From assembly GCA_036898135.1 (NCBI GenBank), contig CM072516.1, positions 17,834,376 to 17,898,375 on the forward strand: a stretch of DNA of 64,000 nucleotides, written 5' to 3'. The notes beneath the pieces were generated by a model, which saw only the letters and a list, made by a program, of their open reading frames with translations, was not told where the DNA came from and ran no database searches. Below are positions 1-12,164 of this stretch, one piece after another (the stretch's first letter is position 1; every line of letters begins with the position of its first letter). Source of the DNA: Oncomelania hupensis. Its lineage: Eukaryota > Mollusca > Gastropoda > Littorinimorpha > Pomatiopsidae. A program made the position numbers and the translations under genes.

Positions 1-82
1 CAGTCGGAGATCCGTACCTCAAAGACAAGATGTGTCACTGATACAGCATTCTAATGCCCACATCACTGTCAGAGATCCAGGT

Positions 83-271
83 AGCTGTAGATTATAGTCA
101 CACCACACGGAAGCGTATAGGCGACTACTGGTCACATTATTTTGACACCAGCGAACCAGTTGGTGGTAAGGGGAAAATAATATGGTCACACGTTGGCCAA
201 TGCGGGATTCGAACCAGGTACCTTTCGGTTACTAGTAATCCGCTCTACCAATTGAGCTACCCTGTCCCACT
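83..271 (-). mobile_element. tRNA-derived SINE, copy 1, with 11-bp target duplications
   Basis: Read on the minus strand this starts with a tRNA-like head. It has an A-box-like segment (TAGCTCAATTGGTAGAGC) and, about 30 bases later, a B-box (GGTTCGAATCC), which together form an internal RNA polymerase III promoter. An unrelated body of about 110 bases follows. The same head and body occur at 5017-5211. GAGATCCAGGT is present at both ends (72-82 and 272-282), a target-site duplication that proves retroposition. The anticodon arm does not pair well, so this is not a functional tRNA gene. SINEs of this kind are mobilised in trans by a LINE; the partner cannot be named from this copy. Confidence 0.85.
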
Positions 272-370
272 GAGATCCAGGTTTGATACGATCTGTCTGA
301 TATAGACGCAAGATTTCAGCAGTTTCTAATACTCAGTCTATGGCAATAACAAAAACGGACTCCTTGGCTA

Positions 371-1735
371 TGACGGCCTACTAGCGCCAAAACATTATAA
401 TTACAAAATTTAATATCATGACATAATGACAAATATCATGGGATAATTACAATTATCAAGGGATAATTACAATTACCATTGAAAAATTACAAATATTATC
501 GCGTGATCCTGTTTAATTATCAGTTTTCGCTATAGCAATCCGCTTGGAAATGCGTCAAAACTGAAAATTGTAATGATCTCAAAATAATTACAATTTTCAC
601 TTGATAATTAATTATGGCTAAGGCGGCTTACTAGCGCCAAAACTTGCATTTACAGGTATCAGTAATAATGGTACTTAACACGTCTTCTGTGTACAGTAAT
701 ACACATATACTACTAGCGCCAAAACCTGATAATTACAAATATATCATGGGATAAATACAAATATCAATAGCATATTTACAATTAACATGTTAAAAAATGT
801 AATTATCAAGTGAACATTAACATTTTCGATTTTGGCGCATTTCCAGACGGATTGCTAGAGCCAAAACTGAAAATTAAACATGATCATGCGAAAATATTTG
901 TAATTTTTCAATGATAGGCTAATTGTAATTATCCCTTGATAATTATTCTCTCATGATATTTGTAATTATCAGGCTTTGGCAAATACTGATAATTATTAAT
1001 TAAAACTGTGGATTACCGGTATCTGTAAATTATACAGAACACGTTGTTACGTTGAAACGCGCACGATAGTTCGTGTGTAACGCGCACGACAGATCCGATC
1101 GTTTTGTTTCGCAAAGCATGCAATAGTAGAGTGTATTTACCTTTGATTTGATTTTGCGTTGTAGTTAGAAGAAGCTTTGTATAACGTTGATAATTTTAGT
1201 TGGTCGATATTATTTGAGAATTTTCTAGAGTTGGTTGTTTATTATCGATCGAAGCGTGTGGATAATTCTAGTGGTAACTAGAGACGCTTCCATCCTAAAT
1301 ATTGTTGTATGACGTGAGACAGTGATGAGGAAGTTAATTCTGATTAGTTATAATTATGTCTTGCCCGAAAGTTCTTTATTTCTCTGGAGTTAGAGAGACT
1401 ATATAAGTGCCGCACTGTTTCAAAAGGTTGTTGTGTTAAAATAGGATTGTGGTATTGTAAAGTGAAAAGTTGAGAGTGGAAAAAGCGATTGTATGTAGTT
1501 GTTGACGTTTGCTGAATAAAGTTGGAAAACTACATACGACGACTCTCTGCCTTGTTGTTGAGTGGATGGGTTGCGTGGATAAACGAATCCGAGTTACACT
1601 TATCAGGAGGATTCAAGCATTGGGGCTGAATCAACTACTGATAAAAACAAAACCAACATCGAGTGTAACACACGTGTTAATGTCAATTATCTCGTCATAC
1701 TGGTAACTCTCGTTTTTGGCGCTAGTAGGCCGTCA
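371..1735. mobile_element. Foldback-like DNA transposon (non-autonomous) with TA-flanked TIRs
   Basis: The outer ends are inverted repeats: TGACGGCCTACTAGCGCCAA opens the element at 371 and its complement closes it at 1735, each flanked by TA, as in Tc1/mariner-type insertions. Inside, about 395-600 and about 805-985 are long diverged inverted copies, rich in GATAATTACAA-type words. Further copies of the terminal motif (TACTAGCGCCAAAAC) lie near 630 and 711, so the element looks built from repeated or nested ends. No transposase frame is present. The right part is interrupted by a solo LTR. The superfamily is uncertain; the TA flanks point to Tc1/mariner. Confidence 0.7.
1045..1670 (+). mobile_element. 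Solo LTR of an LTR retrotransposon
   Basis: A 626-bp unit begins TGTTAC and ends GTAACA, the inverted TG...CA ends of a long terminal repeat. Perfect 5-bp duplications CACGT flank it (1040-1044 and 1671-1675). Internally there is a TATA-like box (TATATAAG near 1400) and a polyadenylation signal AATAAA at 1515-1520, the expected U3-R-U5 order on the plus strand. No internal gag or pol sequence is next to it, so this is the product of recombination between two LTRs. The 5-bp duplication fits Gypsy or BEL/Pao; the family cannot be decided. A 65-codon ORF inside it is not meaningful. Confidence 0.85.
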
Positions 1736-2001
1736 TACTTGACCACTGACCCTGAACATCTCGCGACGACCAGCTGGGCGTTATCAAAGAATCTCCGCCC
1801 AGCTGGAGCTAGTCCTTTGACCTTTCCCTTTTCTACCGCAAAGCAGCAGAGAGCTTAAGTCAACCAGAACATCTCTACTAGACCTAATCCTTTCACCATC
1901 GCAAAGAACATCGCTCATAGGGATCGATACTTCAGTTATTTATAGCGATCCCCATCATATAGAACTCTATACACACACCCCACACATCACCCCCACTTCC
2001 A

Positions 2002-2506
2002 TCCCCACCCCGGTTGGGGTGCTGGGGTTTTCTGTAGAAATAGTATCCCCACTTTGTGGCAATTTTGTGCTTTAAATTACCTGTCATTCTATTTTGTTCT
2101 TTCTCGTTCCACTAACTTCTTCGCTAGACCAGTCACCTATCTTTTTTCTTAAAAACTCTCCCGAAACTCATCATTTGTATATGTTGGGTCAGCTTGGGGA
2201 AATTGAACGCTTTCTGCCAAATGGTCATTAGGGCTTTCTATGGTATTATTATGTAGCAATTTAGACATTTTCTGTCTATGTTTTGTTAATATTTTTTAAT
2301 GATGCTTATATTTTGCATTTGTAAATGGGGTTCGATAAATTAGAGTTGGGATGCCTTTATTGTCTCTGACAGGCTGGTGGAGTGCCTTCCGTGTTACCAT
2401 TAGGGTTGTTTCCGCAGATCTTTTATACGGATCGGAGGTGAGCCCCCTTTCAACCAAGTTGTGGTCCTGATTCGGCTCTTTGCAGTCCGCTGGACCCTAT
2501 AAACAA
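2002..2506 (+). mobile_element. TAATG-tailed retroposon family, copy 1
   Basis: This is about 500 bp of the same sequence seen at 54495-55053 and, with an internal deletion, at 15882-16200 on the minus strand. It opens with the G/C-rich head (GGTTGGGGTGCTGGGG) followed by AGTATCCCCACTTT. It ends near CAGTCCGCTGGACC. The flanks are ACCCCCAC..CCATCCC on both sides (about 1988 and 2521), a target duplication of about 17 bp with two mismatches. There is no reading frame. Its constant 5' end and lack of coding capacity make it SINE-like, although I see no clear tRNA or 5S head. Confidence 0.7.
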
Positions 2507-2519
2507 TGACTGACTAACT

Positions 2520-3480
2520 AACCCCCACCCCCATCCCATCGCATATTAGCTCAACTCTTAATTCACCGTCGACTCTGTCAGCAAGTATGATGCACGTTCC
2601 GGTATTCTCTGACAGTGATAGCGTTTTACGGGAAGGTAATTTGATTGAAGAAAGACATAGGAAGCGGAGAGGGAGGGAGGGAGAAGCGGAGAGGGAGGGA
2701 GGGAGGGACGAAGGGAAGGGGGGGGGGGGCAACAACAAACAACTTAAGGTTGAGTATAAAATGTAGTTATAGAAAGAAAGGGCGTTCCAAAGAGTTGAAG
2801 AGTTTTGCGTCAACTATAAAGTGTCAGATCGCCTCTAATACTCCGTCTGAGAGGACTACGCAAAAGGCCAGTGAACCTGAACTTTCAGTATACAAAGCAC
2901 GTGCACAATGAAGACAACGAGATACCAGAGGCGCCGTCCGCCTCAGGCAGGTTGAGCGAGTCGTGCAGTGCTTCTGGCACCTGCTTTTTGCTGTCTTCAT
3001 TTCAGAGCACCTTTACAATAATACAATTTACCGCAGGCTCGGGCAAAGATGCGAAGTGATACCTAAGAGCTTATTGGTGATAGAGAGGATTATACGCGAT
3101 ACAGCCTCCTGAGAAACCACGGTGACGCCAGTCCGCTTGCTCGTTTTTTGGTACAATTAAATAAGATAAGAGAATATTTATTTATTCACCAAGTAAAAAC
3201 GTTACAAGGATTTTGGTGTGGCATGGCGACAATGAAATACATCCTTTCTTGCACAGTCACACATGCATTCATCGTGTCATACGCTTCATTGGCATACAAC
3301 ATGCATACGGCACTAAAGGATAGGTATTAAACACAGTGTTAAACATACATCACTCATCAGTCATATAAAGTTATGGAGTCAAACACACCCTGCAAGTAAA
3401 ACAAAATACAGCATTAAAACAATTTAACAACATTAAATAAAATGATGAGAATTATCAAGAATGTTAAGCTTCACATCCAA
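2520..3480. other. No gene recognised; purine-rich low-complexity tract
   Basis: About 2655-2735 is a GGGA/GAGG-rich tract ending in a G run. It creates artefactual ORFs on both strands. I see nothing else I can name in the interval. Confidence 0.5.
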
Positions 3481-3484
3481 ATCT

Positions 3485-3565
3485 ACACACACCACACCAC
3501 AACACACCACACACACACACACCCACGCACACACACACACACTCACACGCACACACACACACACA
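3485..3565. repeat. Imperfect (CA)n microsatellite
   Basis: CA dinucleotides interrupted by CC, CG and CT variants over about 80 bases. Confidence 0.9.
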
Positions 3566-5016
3566 GCATAGCATACTCCTATTTCACAAAGGTACGAATC
3601 AAGCAATGGTTGTGAGTTTTCAGTTTATACAGATCATTCCATGGTTGGTGATGTACTGAGGACAGCGTCTGGGAAGAAACTGTTTCTGAATCGAGAAGTT
3701 CTGGCTCTTAAAGCACGGAATATTATATTCCGAAAAATATTCGTTGCGACTCCAATGGAAGCTTGCCGACTGCACTGTGTATAAACCAACTTAATACTGT
3801 TTATACTGTTTATAAAAAAGATACAATTTATATAGGTTGAAGAAGATGAGAAGAAGGAACGGGGAAGGAGAAGGTAAGAAGAATAACAACCACAAAACCA
3901 AACATGAAACACTCACCTGTGCTCAGAAAAACTTGGTTCTTGTATGTACCACGCCAACTTACTATCCACATTGATTTGACGGGATGTCCAAGAATAAATT
4001 GGGAACTTGGCTTGATTCACCTATCCTTGGCAACTGGTCACTTCTGAAATACCCAGAATAAAAGAGTCTGTTATACAACTGAAAAGAGGAGTTCAGTTTC
4101 CATCCGGATGGTTTGCTTTGGTTACAATGTGATGTCTGACATTCTAGGACAGCATCCGGAGAGGTTTATGAATTGGTGTGATCTTTATATCTACCGAGTT
4201 TTATAATGTTTTATTATTACACATATACTTTTTTTTGTTAAATTAAAAGAAAAGCCATCTTATAAGAAAAAACATTAATCATTTCAAAAATATGTATTGT
4301 TTTGATAATTAAATAAGCGATAAATTCACAAAATGTTCGCCTATAATTTTAAGCTTCTGACTGACAAAACATACAAAAAAAACGTCTTGAATCCACAGAG
4401 GTCCTGTTTCATTTCCACACTCACTTTGACTTGTACAAATACCTCACACAAAAATTAATAATCATCCAAAAGGCACTGAATGTACATACCGACAAGCTTA
4501 TAACACTAATAAATCCGCCGAGTCCCCTTGTGTTAGCTTTATCGATACACTGGCTTGGTCTACAGAACAAACATCTAAGTCATCCCCGACTTCCATGGCT
4601 GTGACTGCTTGTACCGAATTCACTATTAGAGCTAGCCACAGGTCCATGACTGACACAAAACACACGGACATACCTCCAGTTAGGCGAAGAGAAAACTTTG
4701 CCAACAAGCGAAGACAGATAATTAAGACACCCACAGACCATAATTATCCTTCTTCAAACTGTCGATCGGCGCTGAACCATTATTAGCTTTGACCACAACG
4801 AAAGAGTTAAAAGATGGTCTCAGCATTCAGTCTACTATCCGTATCATTCAAGGTCTTCATTGTTTCCCCACTTTCACAAACAAACATAGCGTTAACGCCC
4901 AAAGCGGGAAGAGAGATGAATAAGTGTCAGTACGCTCCAAGCTATCCAAACCCTGTTTCCCCACGGACCACAGCCGGACGAAGAATGAGACTGTCCCTTT
5001 CTCCCGCTTATGCGTT
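3566..5016. other. No gene recognised
   Basis: There are only short open frames with no recognisable motif (for example 4498-4734 minus). The interval is A/T-rich, and no repeat family matching elsewhere in the window was noticed before the SINE that begins after 5016. Confidence 0.4.
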
Positions 5017-5211
5017 GTTGTTTGTAGATTATAGTCACACGACACTTCCGCATATAGGTGACTACTGGACCGATTTATACTGACACCAGCGGGCCAGTGG
5101 TTGGTAAAGGGGAAAATAATATGATCACACGTTGACCAATCCGGGATTCGAACCAGCGACCTTTCGGTTACTAGCAAGACGCTCTTACCAACTGAGCTAC
5201 CCGGCCCCTCA
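5017..5211 (-). mobile_element. tRNA-derived SINE, copy 2, with target duplications
   Basis: This is the same SINE family as 83-271. Its minus-strand head is GGGTAGCTCAGTTGGTAAGAG with B-box GGTTCGAATCCC, followed by the same body. The flanks GCTTATGCGTT (5006-5016) and GCTTACGCGTT (5212-5222) are a target-site duplication with one mismatch. The A box is closer to a canonical tRNA than in copy 1. The 7-base loop reads CTAGTAA, but the anticodon stem is disrupted, so it is not a usable tRNA gene. Confidence 0.85.
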
Positions 5212-5769
5212 GCTTACGCGTTCAGTATTCAACACAATTTTAAACAGACCGACTACAAAGAGTTTCAAGACTGCTAGCAAGAGTTCAGTAACGGCGACGA
5301 GCAAGAAGAACGATAAACAATGCACAATACATCTCCGTGTCAGCTACCGCTACCGGAAGCGTTCTTGTGGATCAAATATGAGAACCAAATATGTACATAA
5401 ACCAAAAGAAGGCTAACGTGGAGAATAAAAAAAGAAAAAGAAAACAAGACACAACAACACATTGCAAATTTTCTAGGTAAGCTTTTTTGTCAGGCGGACA
5501 AAACACAACACAACAAAACACTGACGAAGAGCTTAGAAAATGCGCATTGTAAAATCTCACCTCTTCAAACTCTACTATCCTGACTAAATCCTTCATTCTT
5601 TAGACCCTAGCCCCAACACATATTTGTTCTGCTTTTGGCTATGCTTGTTGTTGTGATTGTGATGACTTGTTTGCAGAAGGTTAACTTTATGTATTGTCTT
5701 ATTTTGCATGTGGTTTTTTTTTTCTCATTGTATAATTTCTAATGCAATATTGTAAGTTGTTTCATGTTT

Positions 5770-5872
5770 GTTTCTTTACTTTCATTTAATCCGCTATGCG
5801 CTTGTCTATAAAAAGACAAGTAATAGCGCTATATAAATGTCAATTATTATTATTATTATTATTATTATTATT
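5770..5872 (+). mobile_element. Retroposon 3' end with (ATT)n tail
   Basis: The sequence ending AGCGCTATATAAATGTC followed by an ATT run of about 30 bases (5842-5872) is the usual 3' end of an invertebrate SINE or LINE with a microsatellite tail. The 5' limit is not visible. Calling it retroposon-derived is inference from the tail architecture. Confidence 0.5.
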
Positions 5873-6004
5873 GTGTGGGTTTCTCTAGCTTGTTATTGTC
5901 CTAATTACATTCTTTTGGCTTATGTACATATTTGTTTCTCGTTATTGTACATTTTGAATGCTAGCAGTCCCCTGTTTTATTCCATTTGTCGACCAAATGT
6001 TAGC

Positions 6005-6270
6005 TATCTTTCAGATGAGAAAATAAACCGAGGTCTAGTCTGTGCAAGCACGCAATCCGTCGCATGGAATTTAAAGATCCTGACGCTCATGTTCTAAAGG
6101 GTGAGTGCCGGCTACACAAATACACCTAGCGCGCACTAGGTCCCTTCTCCCCATCACCGGTCGCCCAGGATAGTGCTCAGTCGCCTGGGCGTCAGAAATT
6201 AGTTACATTCTGTATCGGCCAGCGCCTTGAGCAGCTTTTGAGCTGGAAAGGCGCTATATATGAACTATCA
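6005..6270 (+). mobile_element. 5'-truncated copy of the second SINE family
   Basis: TTTCAGATGAGAAAATAAAC through GAGTGCCGG matches the body of the SINE at 15600-15866, including ATCCTGACGCTCATGT. Its tRNA head is missing. It ends with AAAGGCGCTATATATGAA and an A/T-rich tail, the 3' end lost or altered in the other copy. Confidence 0.65.
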
Positions 6271-6279
6271 AATAAAATT

Positions 6280-7234
6280 AATTAAGCTAATTAAATGCAA
6301 TCTCCATTGGGATGTGTCTATGTGCCTCCATATAATCTCCATTGTGGTGCGCCTATCTGTCTACCACTTCAGAAATCTCCTAAGACGATTCTTTATTTAA
6401 AAAAAAAATTAAAAAAAGTTAGTTTTTATTTTCAGAAAGTTTTTTGCCCTCATTACCACATTAATCATCCCCGTCAGAACATCCTTTCTTCTTCGCCATT
6501 ATTTAACTGCAGCTGCTCCATGATGCACACTCACAAAAGCAAGGTTTCCCATCTTCTTCAAAGCAACTTGGTAGATCATTAGTTTCAAGCCAACACTTGA
6601 ACAGCGTTAGTGGCCAAGAGTCCAACACGCGCCAGGGATCTTGGAGTAAGAACTGGGGATCAAAACCAAAGCCGGCGCCCACCATTTCCATTCTTCACCC
6701 CCAGTTGTATTGTAAACTGTTTCTTAACTATCAATGCTAAAGCCACCGTCAGTTTAAACCAGACTACCGGGCGACCATTTAACTAGGACCCCCCATGTTA
6801 GGGAGGCCTGGTACAGCAGGCATCCAGTGCCCGAATATGATACATGTAATTTATAGGTTCCGTCTATTTGTAATAGGTTTATAGGGACTCTGATACTCAG
6901 TATACAAAAACACACACGTGGAAAGCTCTAATAGTGTATTCACCGCCTACAAGTCAAAAAAATAATGTGTACTACCTGGAGGTGGGGACGGGGGTGATGG
7001 GGTTGGTAGGCGGAAGCACAAGGAAGATGATTATCGGATGTGGTGGGCGTCAACAATCAAACTGCTGGTAGTGAAAGCTAACATGATTGAGTTACATAAT
7101 TATCTTCTTTTTGACTAAACAGAAAGTGGTCAGAGGACCTAGCTATGCTGCTTCTCCCTCTCCCTTGCCATCTACCGACTCAATCCCTCTTGTATGTTTT
7201 TTCTTCTTTTCGAAAACAGGTCTGAATAACACAT
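6280..7234. other. No gene recognised
   Basis: Non-coding sequence with only short shadow ORFs. I see nothing I can name here. Confidence 0.4.
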
Positions 7235-7244
7235 TAATAGACTA

Positions 7245-8258
7245 TCCAATCCTATCCTATCCCGTAACTCGGAAGACGTAAGGGCACCATAGATGATCGT
7301 TTAACCAGTGTACTCCATCTTTCCCTGTCCTCAGCAACCCTGATTGTTTCGCTCAGTGTCAAACCAGTCCATTCTCGAATGATGTCCTCCCACTCTTTTT
7401 CGGTCTCCCTCTTCTACCTCCTTGCACTGTGCCTTGCAGGATGGTCTTTGCAAGACCTGATGATCTGGTGACGTGGCCATACCATCGGAGTTTTCGTTTT
7501 TTCACCACTGTGAGCAGGTCATCGTGTTGTCCAATGGCTTGTGTGATGGTCTGTCGGACTTCGTCGTTGGTGATGTGCTGGGTATAGGAAATGCCCAAAA
7601 GCCTTCTGTAGCACCTCATTCTCCATGCTTTGTATTCTTCGTTGTAGATCTGCTGTGAGGGTTCATGTTTCTCAAGCGTATAGGAAGATGGAGATGACAA
7701 GAAAGCGCAGCAGTCTTACATTGGAATGTAGACTGATGGTCCTGTATTTTCAAATTGGCTTCAACCTCGCCAGGGAAGCAGTTGTTTGTGCGATCCTGGA
7801 GAGGATTTCCTGTTGGGACCCATTGTCTGATACAATGGCTCCTAAATATTTGAAGCTATGCACTATGTTGTGGGATTTGCCTTGGACTTTGATGTCCTTG
7901 TTGATGCCATTGGTGTTGTTGGTCATCATTTTGTTCTTCTCTGCACTTATTTCCATTCCATAGGCTCTGGAGGTGGTGTCAAGCCTCTGTACCAGCTATT
8001 CAAGTTCTTGTTCCTCTCCAGCCAATCCATCAATGTCATCCGCAAAACGAAGGTTGGAGATTGCTCTTCCAGCTATGCTGACTGTGCCTTCGTGATCTGC
8101 AAGGGCATCTGACATGATGTGCTATAGGAAGATGTTGAAGAGTGTTGGAGAGAGTAGGCATCCATGACGCACACCGATTGTTGTTCTGAACCAGTTTCCG
8201 ATGGCGCTGATGTGGTGGACTGCACTTGTAGCCTTGTCATACAGGCTTTTGATATATA
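7245..8258 (-). pseudogene. 5'-truncated RTE-like LINE copy (GGATA tail)
   Basis: The minus-strand sequence matches the 3' third of the intact LINE at 41754-45100, from the middle of the reverse transcriptase to the (GGATA)n tail at 7245. Readable pieces include the region after the FADD motif and the conserved end ...LRWYGHVTRSSGLAKTILQG. Frameshifts break the frame, so it is dead. The 10-bp repeat TAATAGACTA lies at both ends (7235-7244 and 8259-8268), showing that the truncation happened during target-primed reverse transcription. Confidence 0.9.
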
Positions 8259-8648
8259 TAATAGACTAGAAATGCATAATATGCAAGTGATATTCGAATA
8301 TTCCACGCTGGCAGTAGCAGCACTTTTAATAACTCTGTATGAATGGCGAATTTGTATGTACTGTTTCATAGACGAATAAAGCTTTTTTGGCCCTCTCTCT
8401 CCTTCTCTCCCCAGAGTATAGTGTAACGTGTACAGTTAAATGTACTAGAGACCCGCTCGTAACAGGGTCCTCTAAATAAAAATTCCAAAACCTAGCGGCC
8501 GCTACATGCATTAAAGTTGGTGGTCGTAATATTAGTACGAAAGCTAGTAACCTAAGTCTTTGGAGGCACACAACGACGTCCTTTCTCGCATTTACATTGC
8601 CTAGTAGTGGGCTTCCATGTCGGATAATACACAGCTGGACACTCTATT

Positions 8649-9540
8649 CGTTTTCCTTCGTTTTGCGGATGACATTGATGGATTGGCTGGAGAGGAACAA
8701 GAACTTGAACAGCTGTTACAGAGACTTGACACCACCTCCAGAACCTATGGAATGGAAATAAATGCAGAGAAGAACAAAATGATGACCAACAACACCAATG
8801 GCATCAACGCGGACATCACAGTCCAAGATCAATCCCTTAACATAGTGCATAGCTTCAAATATTTAGGAGCCATTGTATCAGACGATGGGTCCAGACAGGA
8901 AGTCCTCTCCAGGATCGCACAAACAACTGCTGCCCTGGCGAGGTTGAAGACAATTTGGCAAAAACAGGACCATCAGTCTACATTCCAATGTAAGACTGCT
9001 GCGCTCCCTTGTCATCTCCATCTTCCTATACGCTTGCGAAACATGGACCCTCACAGCAGATCTACAACGAAGAATACACATCTTTTTGTTGTTGTTGTAT
9101 CAATTTTTATTCATCAGATTAGCATAAATACATAAATACGTGAATACAAAGCATGGAGATGAAGTGCTACAGAATACTTCTGGGCATTTCCTATACCCAG
9201 CACATCACCAACGACGAAGTCCGACAGATTATCACACAAGTCATTGGACAACACGATGACCTGCTCACAGTGGTGAAAAAACTGAAACTCCGATGGTATG
9301 GCCACGTCACCAGATCATCAGGTCTTGCAAAGACCATCCTGCAAGGTACAGTGCAAGGAGGTAGAAGAAGAGGGAGACCGAAAAAGAGGTGGGAGGACAA
9401 CATTCGAGAATGGACTGGTTTGACACTGAGCGAAACCATCAGGGTTGCTGAGGACAGGGAAAGATGGAGGACGCTGGTTAAACGATCATCTGTGGTGCCC
9501 CTACGACCTCCGAGTTACGGGATAGGATAGGATAGGATAC
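8649..9540 (+). pseudogene. 5'-truncated RTE-like LINE copy with an internal insertion
   Basis: It starts at the FADD motif of the reverse transcriptase (RFADDIDGLAGEEQELEQLL) and runs to the GGATA tail near 9540. Compared with the intact LINE, about 75 extra bases interrupt the frame after GAAGAATAC (about 9075-9150), and the insertion repeats GAATAC on its far side. GACACTCTATT flanks the whole copy (8638-8648 and 9541-9551) and appears a third time at 9564-9574 in a short tandem duplication of the flank. Confidence 0.9.
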
Positions 9541-9579
9541 GACACTCTATTACGATAGGATACGACACTCTATTACGGG

Positions 9580-10847
9580 CTGCTTTTTCGATTCATAAAT
9601 AAAGACGGGGACAGAAAGCACAGTTGATTTCAATCATTTGAGTACCTGCTGCGCAAAAGATATACGGCGTACACCCCCCTTGTGCTTTATTGTCCGTGGT
9701 ACAAATAACAACGTGCTCGGACACTTACAATGTCCCAATGGACCACAACGGGTCCAACATTAAGGTCCGATCATCTTAATTGACATGGGTAAAATGACTG
9801 AAAGCAATGCTAATGACCTCAAAGAATCTTTGCAAATTATAACTTAACTAATTGAACTAAATTCACAGAACAACAACAACAAAACTCACATCCCTTTTCA
9901 CACAAACCCCCTATCACTTTCATCACATAGATTTGTGGTCTAGTGGACATTGGATTGAAAGTATTTGGGCCTACAGAAGTCTTACCACGTTTTCTTGTAG
10001 TTTTCTTTTTAATTCTTACCAATAATTTCCAACAACAGCATTGTAAACCCGTTTTAAATAAAAGGGACTCGTAGTGTCAATACAGGTAAAAAGACATTAC
10101 CAAACCGAAGAAAGACAAGTCAGCACACTTGCGCAAACGCCGTAGAAATCCGATATGGTTGTGACATTTTCGTCTCTGCTGTGACACGCCTTGTAACTGA
10201 TAATAATATAGCATGCGCAAGTATTCGTTCATAGAATAATACTATATATTCCCGCCTATCGTTAAGTGATAAATGAAACGTAGTGCGAATAGGTGACAAA
10301 TTTGAACTTGTCTACCTTTCCATTTAAATCGTACTTTTGAATGCATCGCGTTCATGTTTAATGGCTTTTAGACATTTCCATTTTTACATTTTAGATGTAA
10401 ATACGATGTAGCAGTCGGCATTTTATGTTAAGCTGATATTTATAATGAAAGTCACGTTCGTTTTACTCATATCCTTTCCCGGAGGCGATTGAACATGACG
10501 AGAAGCCTTTCCCATATTTGCTGACATATCAATCAATCACAGACCGGAAAAAAACACGGTAATAGTTGATAGTACGTTACATCAAGATGGGGATATGGCA
10601 TGATGAGGGGTGGGGATGGGGATGCGTTGGTAGCCGCTAGACAAGACAGACTTAAGTGTTAAATCGTCATCTAACCGTTAGGTATTTTCCACAAATATGG
10701 AGTAGCAGTAAAACAGTCTCCTGCCCCGCCACCGCAACGAATAACATTCAAACCATTTCATCGTTAATTTTATATCTATCTATCCTCACACAAGAACGGG
10801 GACGGGGGCGGGGAGGGTGGGGGGTGTGACGAAGAAAGACAACTGTG

Positions 10848-10850
<3 letters not shown>
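9580..10850. other. No gene recognised
   Basis: No coding region or repeat relationship noticed. Confidence 0.4.

Positions 10851-10851
<1 letters not shown>

Positions 10852-10897
<46 letters not shown>
10852..10897. repeat. (GA)n microsatellite
   Basis: An uninterrupted GA run followed by a G-rich tract. Confidence 0.95.
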
Positions 10898-10899
<2 letters not shown>

Positions 10900-10905
<6 letters not shown>

Positions 10906-11825
10906 AAAGGGGCGGGAAATGTGATAATATGAAACCCGATTAGATTTTATTCTCCTCCCTATTTCAAACTTGTTTCATTGCGCTCAAACGGCTTGCATTC
11001 TGCTAGTATCTTCTAACGTTAGTATGCCATAGAGCCAGTGCTGTGCTCTAAGGTTGATGTCACACACGACGGTGCCAGGGTTTGCTGGCTGATACATAGA
11101 AACAAGAGTTGGTCTACATGGCATGTTAACTTGATCTTGCGCATTCACAGCATCAAGAACCACCAGGACGACAGAGCGACTGAGACCCGCTAATCAGACA
11201 TCTGATACTGATAACACCTAGGAACACAAATGGCACACGTATCACCTTGCACTGCCTCAAAAGATAGGAAGGTGGGATCATTTTACACACCAAAATGTTT
11301 GTTCATTGTTGCGAAGATGGATCAGTTTACTGAAATATTCTGTCCATTGTTGCGCGCGACAACAAACTATGACAGGAATGTTTCAGGGGTCTAATAAGCT
11401 ATTTTATTTTCTCCCATTGTTTTCTGTCGTGTTGTTGTCCCCGCTCCAACAGTCCAGTCCTTATAGCGTTTTTAACCCTCTGCCATAGCAAAAGCACAGT
11501 ACAAGCATCATTTTGCACCACAACAGATAACATATAGATGAACTTTACAGTAATACACCCATATTGTTCCATAATGTTTGTGTCTAGACAAAGAAGTACT
11601 AATTCAATTAAAAAACAATTGATATTATATGTTTGCACATTAAATTTCAAAATCCTACGCATTGCATTTGCAGAGCTAACAAATTGATTTTTTTTGTAAC
11701 CTTGCTTTACTTGTATTCACAGCATAAAGGTCTGTAGCAATAGGAAATCTGTGCCAACGACGCATAAAAATATAGCAACAGGAAATTTTTGCTAAAGAAT
11801 CATCAAATTTTACCCCTACCACGAC
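10900..11825. other. No gene recognised
   Basis: A/T-rich non-coding sequence. The ORFs here overlap trinucleotide repeats or are short. Confidence 0.4.
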
Positions 11826-11829
11826 CACT

Positions 11830-11830
<1 letters not shown>

Positions 11831-11892
<62 letters not shown>

Positions 11893-11913
11893 TGACATCA
11901 TCATCATCATCAT
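11831..11913. repeat. (CAT)n microsatellite
   Basis: More than 20 CAT units with one interruption. It gives artefactual poly-Ser, poly-Met and poly-Asp frames. Confidence 0.95.
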
Positions 11914-12164
11914 GTGGCAGACAATAGAGGTCATTGTCAGCACCAGCCATACAAAAGAAAAGTTGTTATACAAGAAATAGCGACAGCGGCTACATTTGAA
12001 CGAACTGGCTGACCTCTGCCCGAAGCTGGACAAAACGGGAACAAATAAATTCAAGACCACGAACACCTGTGACCGTGTCAGCATTGGACACAATGACTGC
12101 ATGACAGAACAATGGGAAATGCTATGATCTAATGCTGTCATAGTACTGAAACTCATGTTACTCA

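Noticed and set aside
5120..5207. tRNA gene on the minus strand
   Set aside because: A and B boxes are present, but the anticodon stem does not pair, a non-tRNA body follows, and the unit is flanked by target duplications: it is a SINE head.
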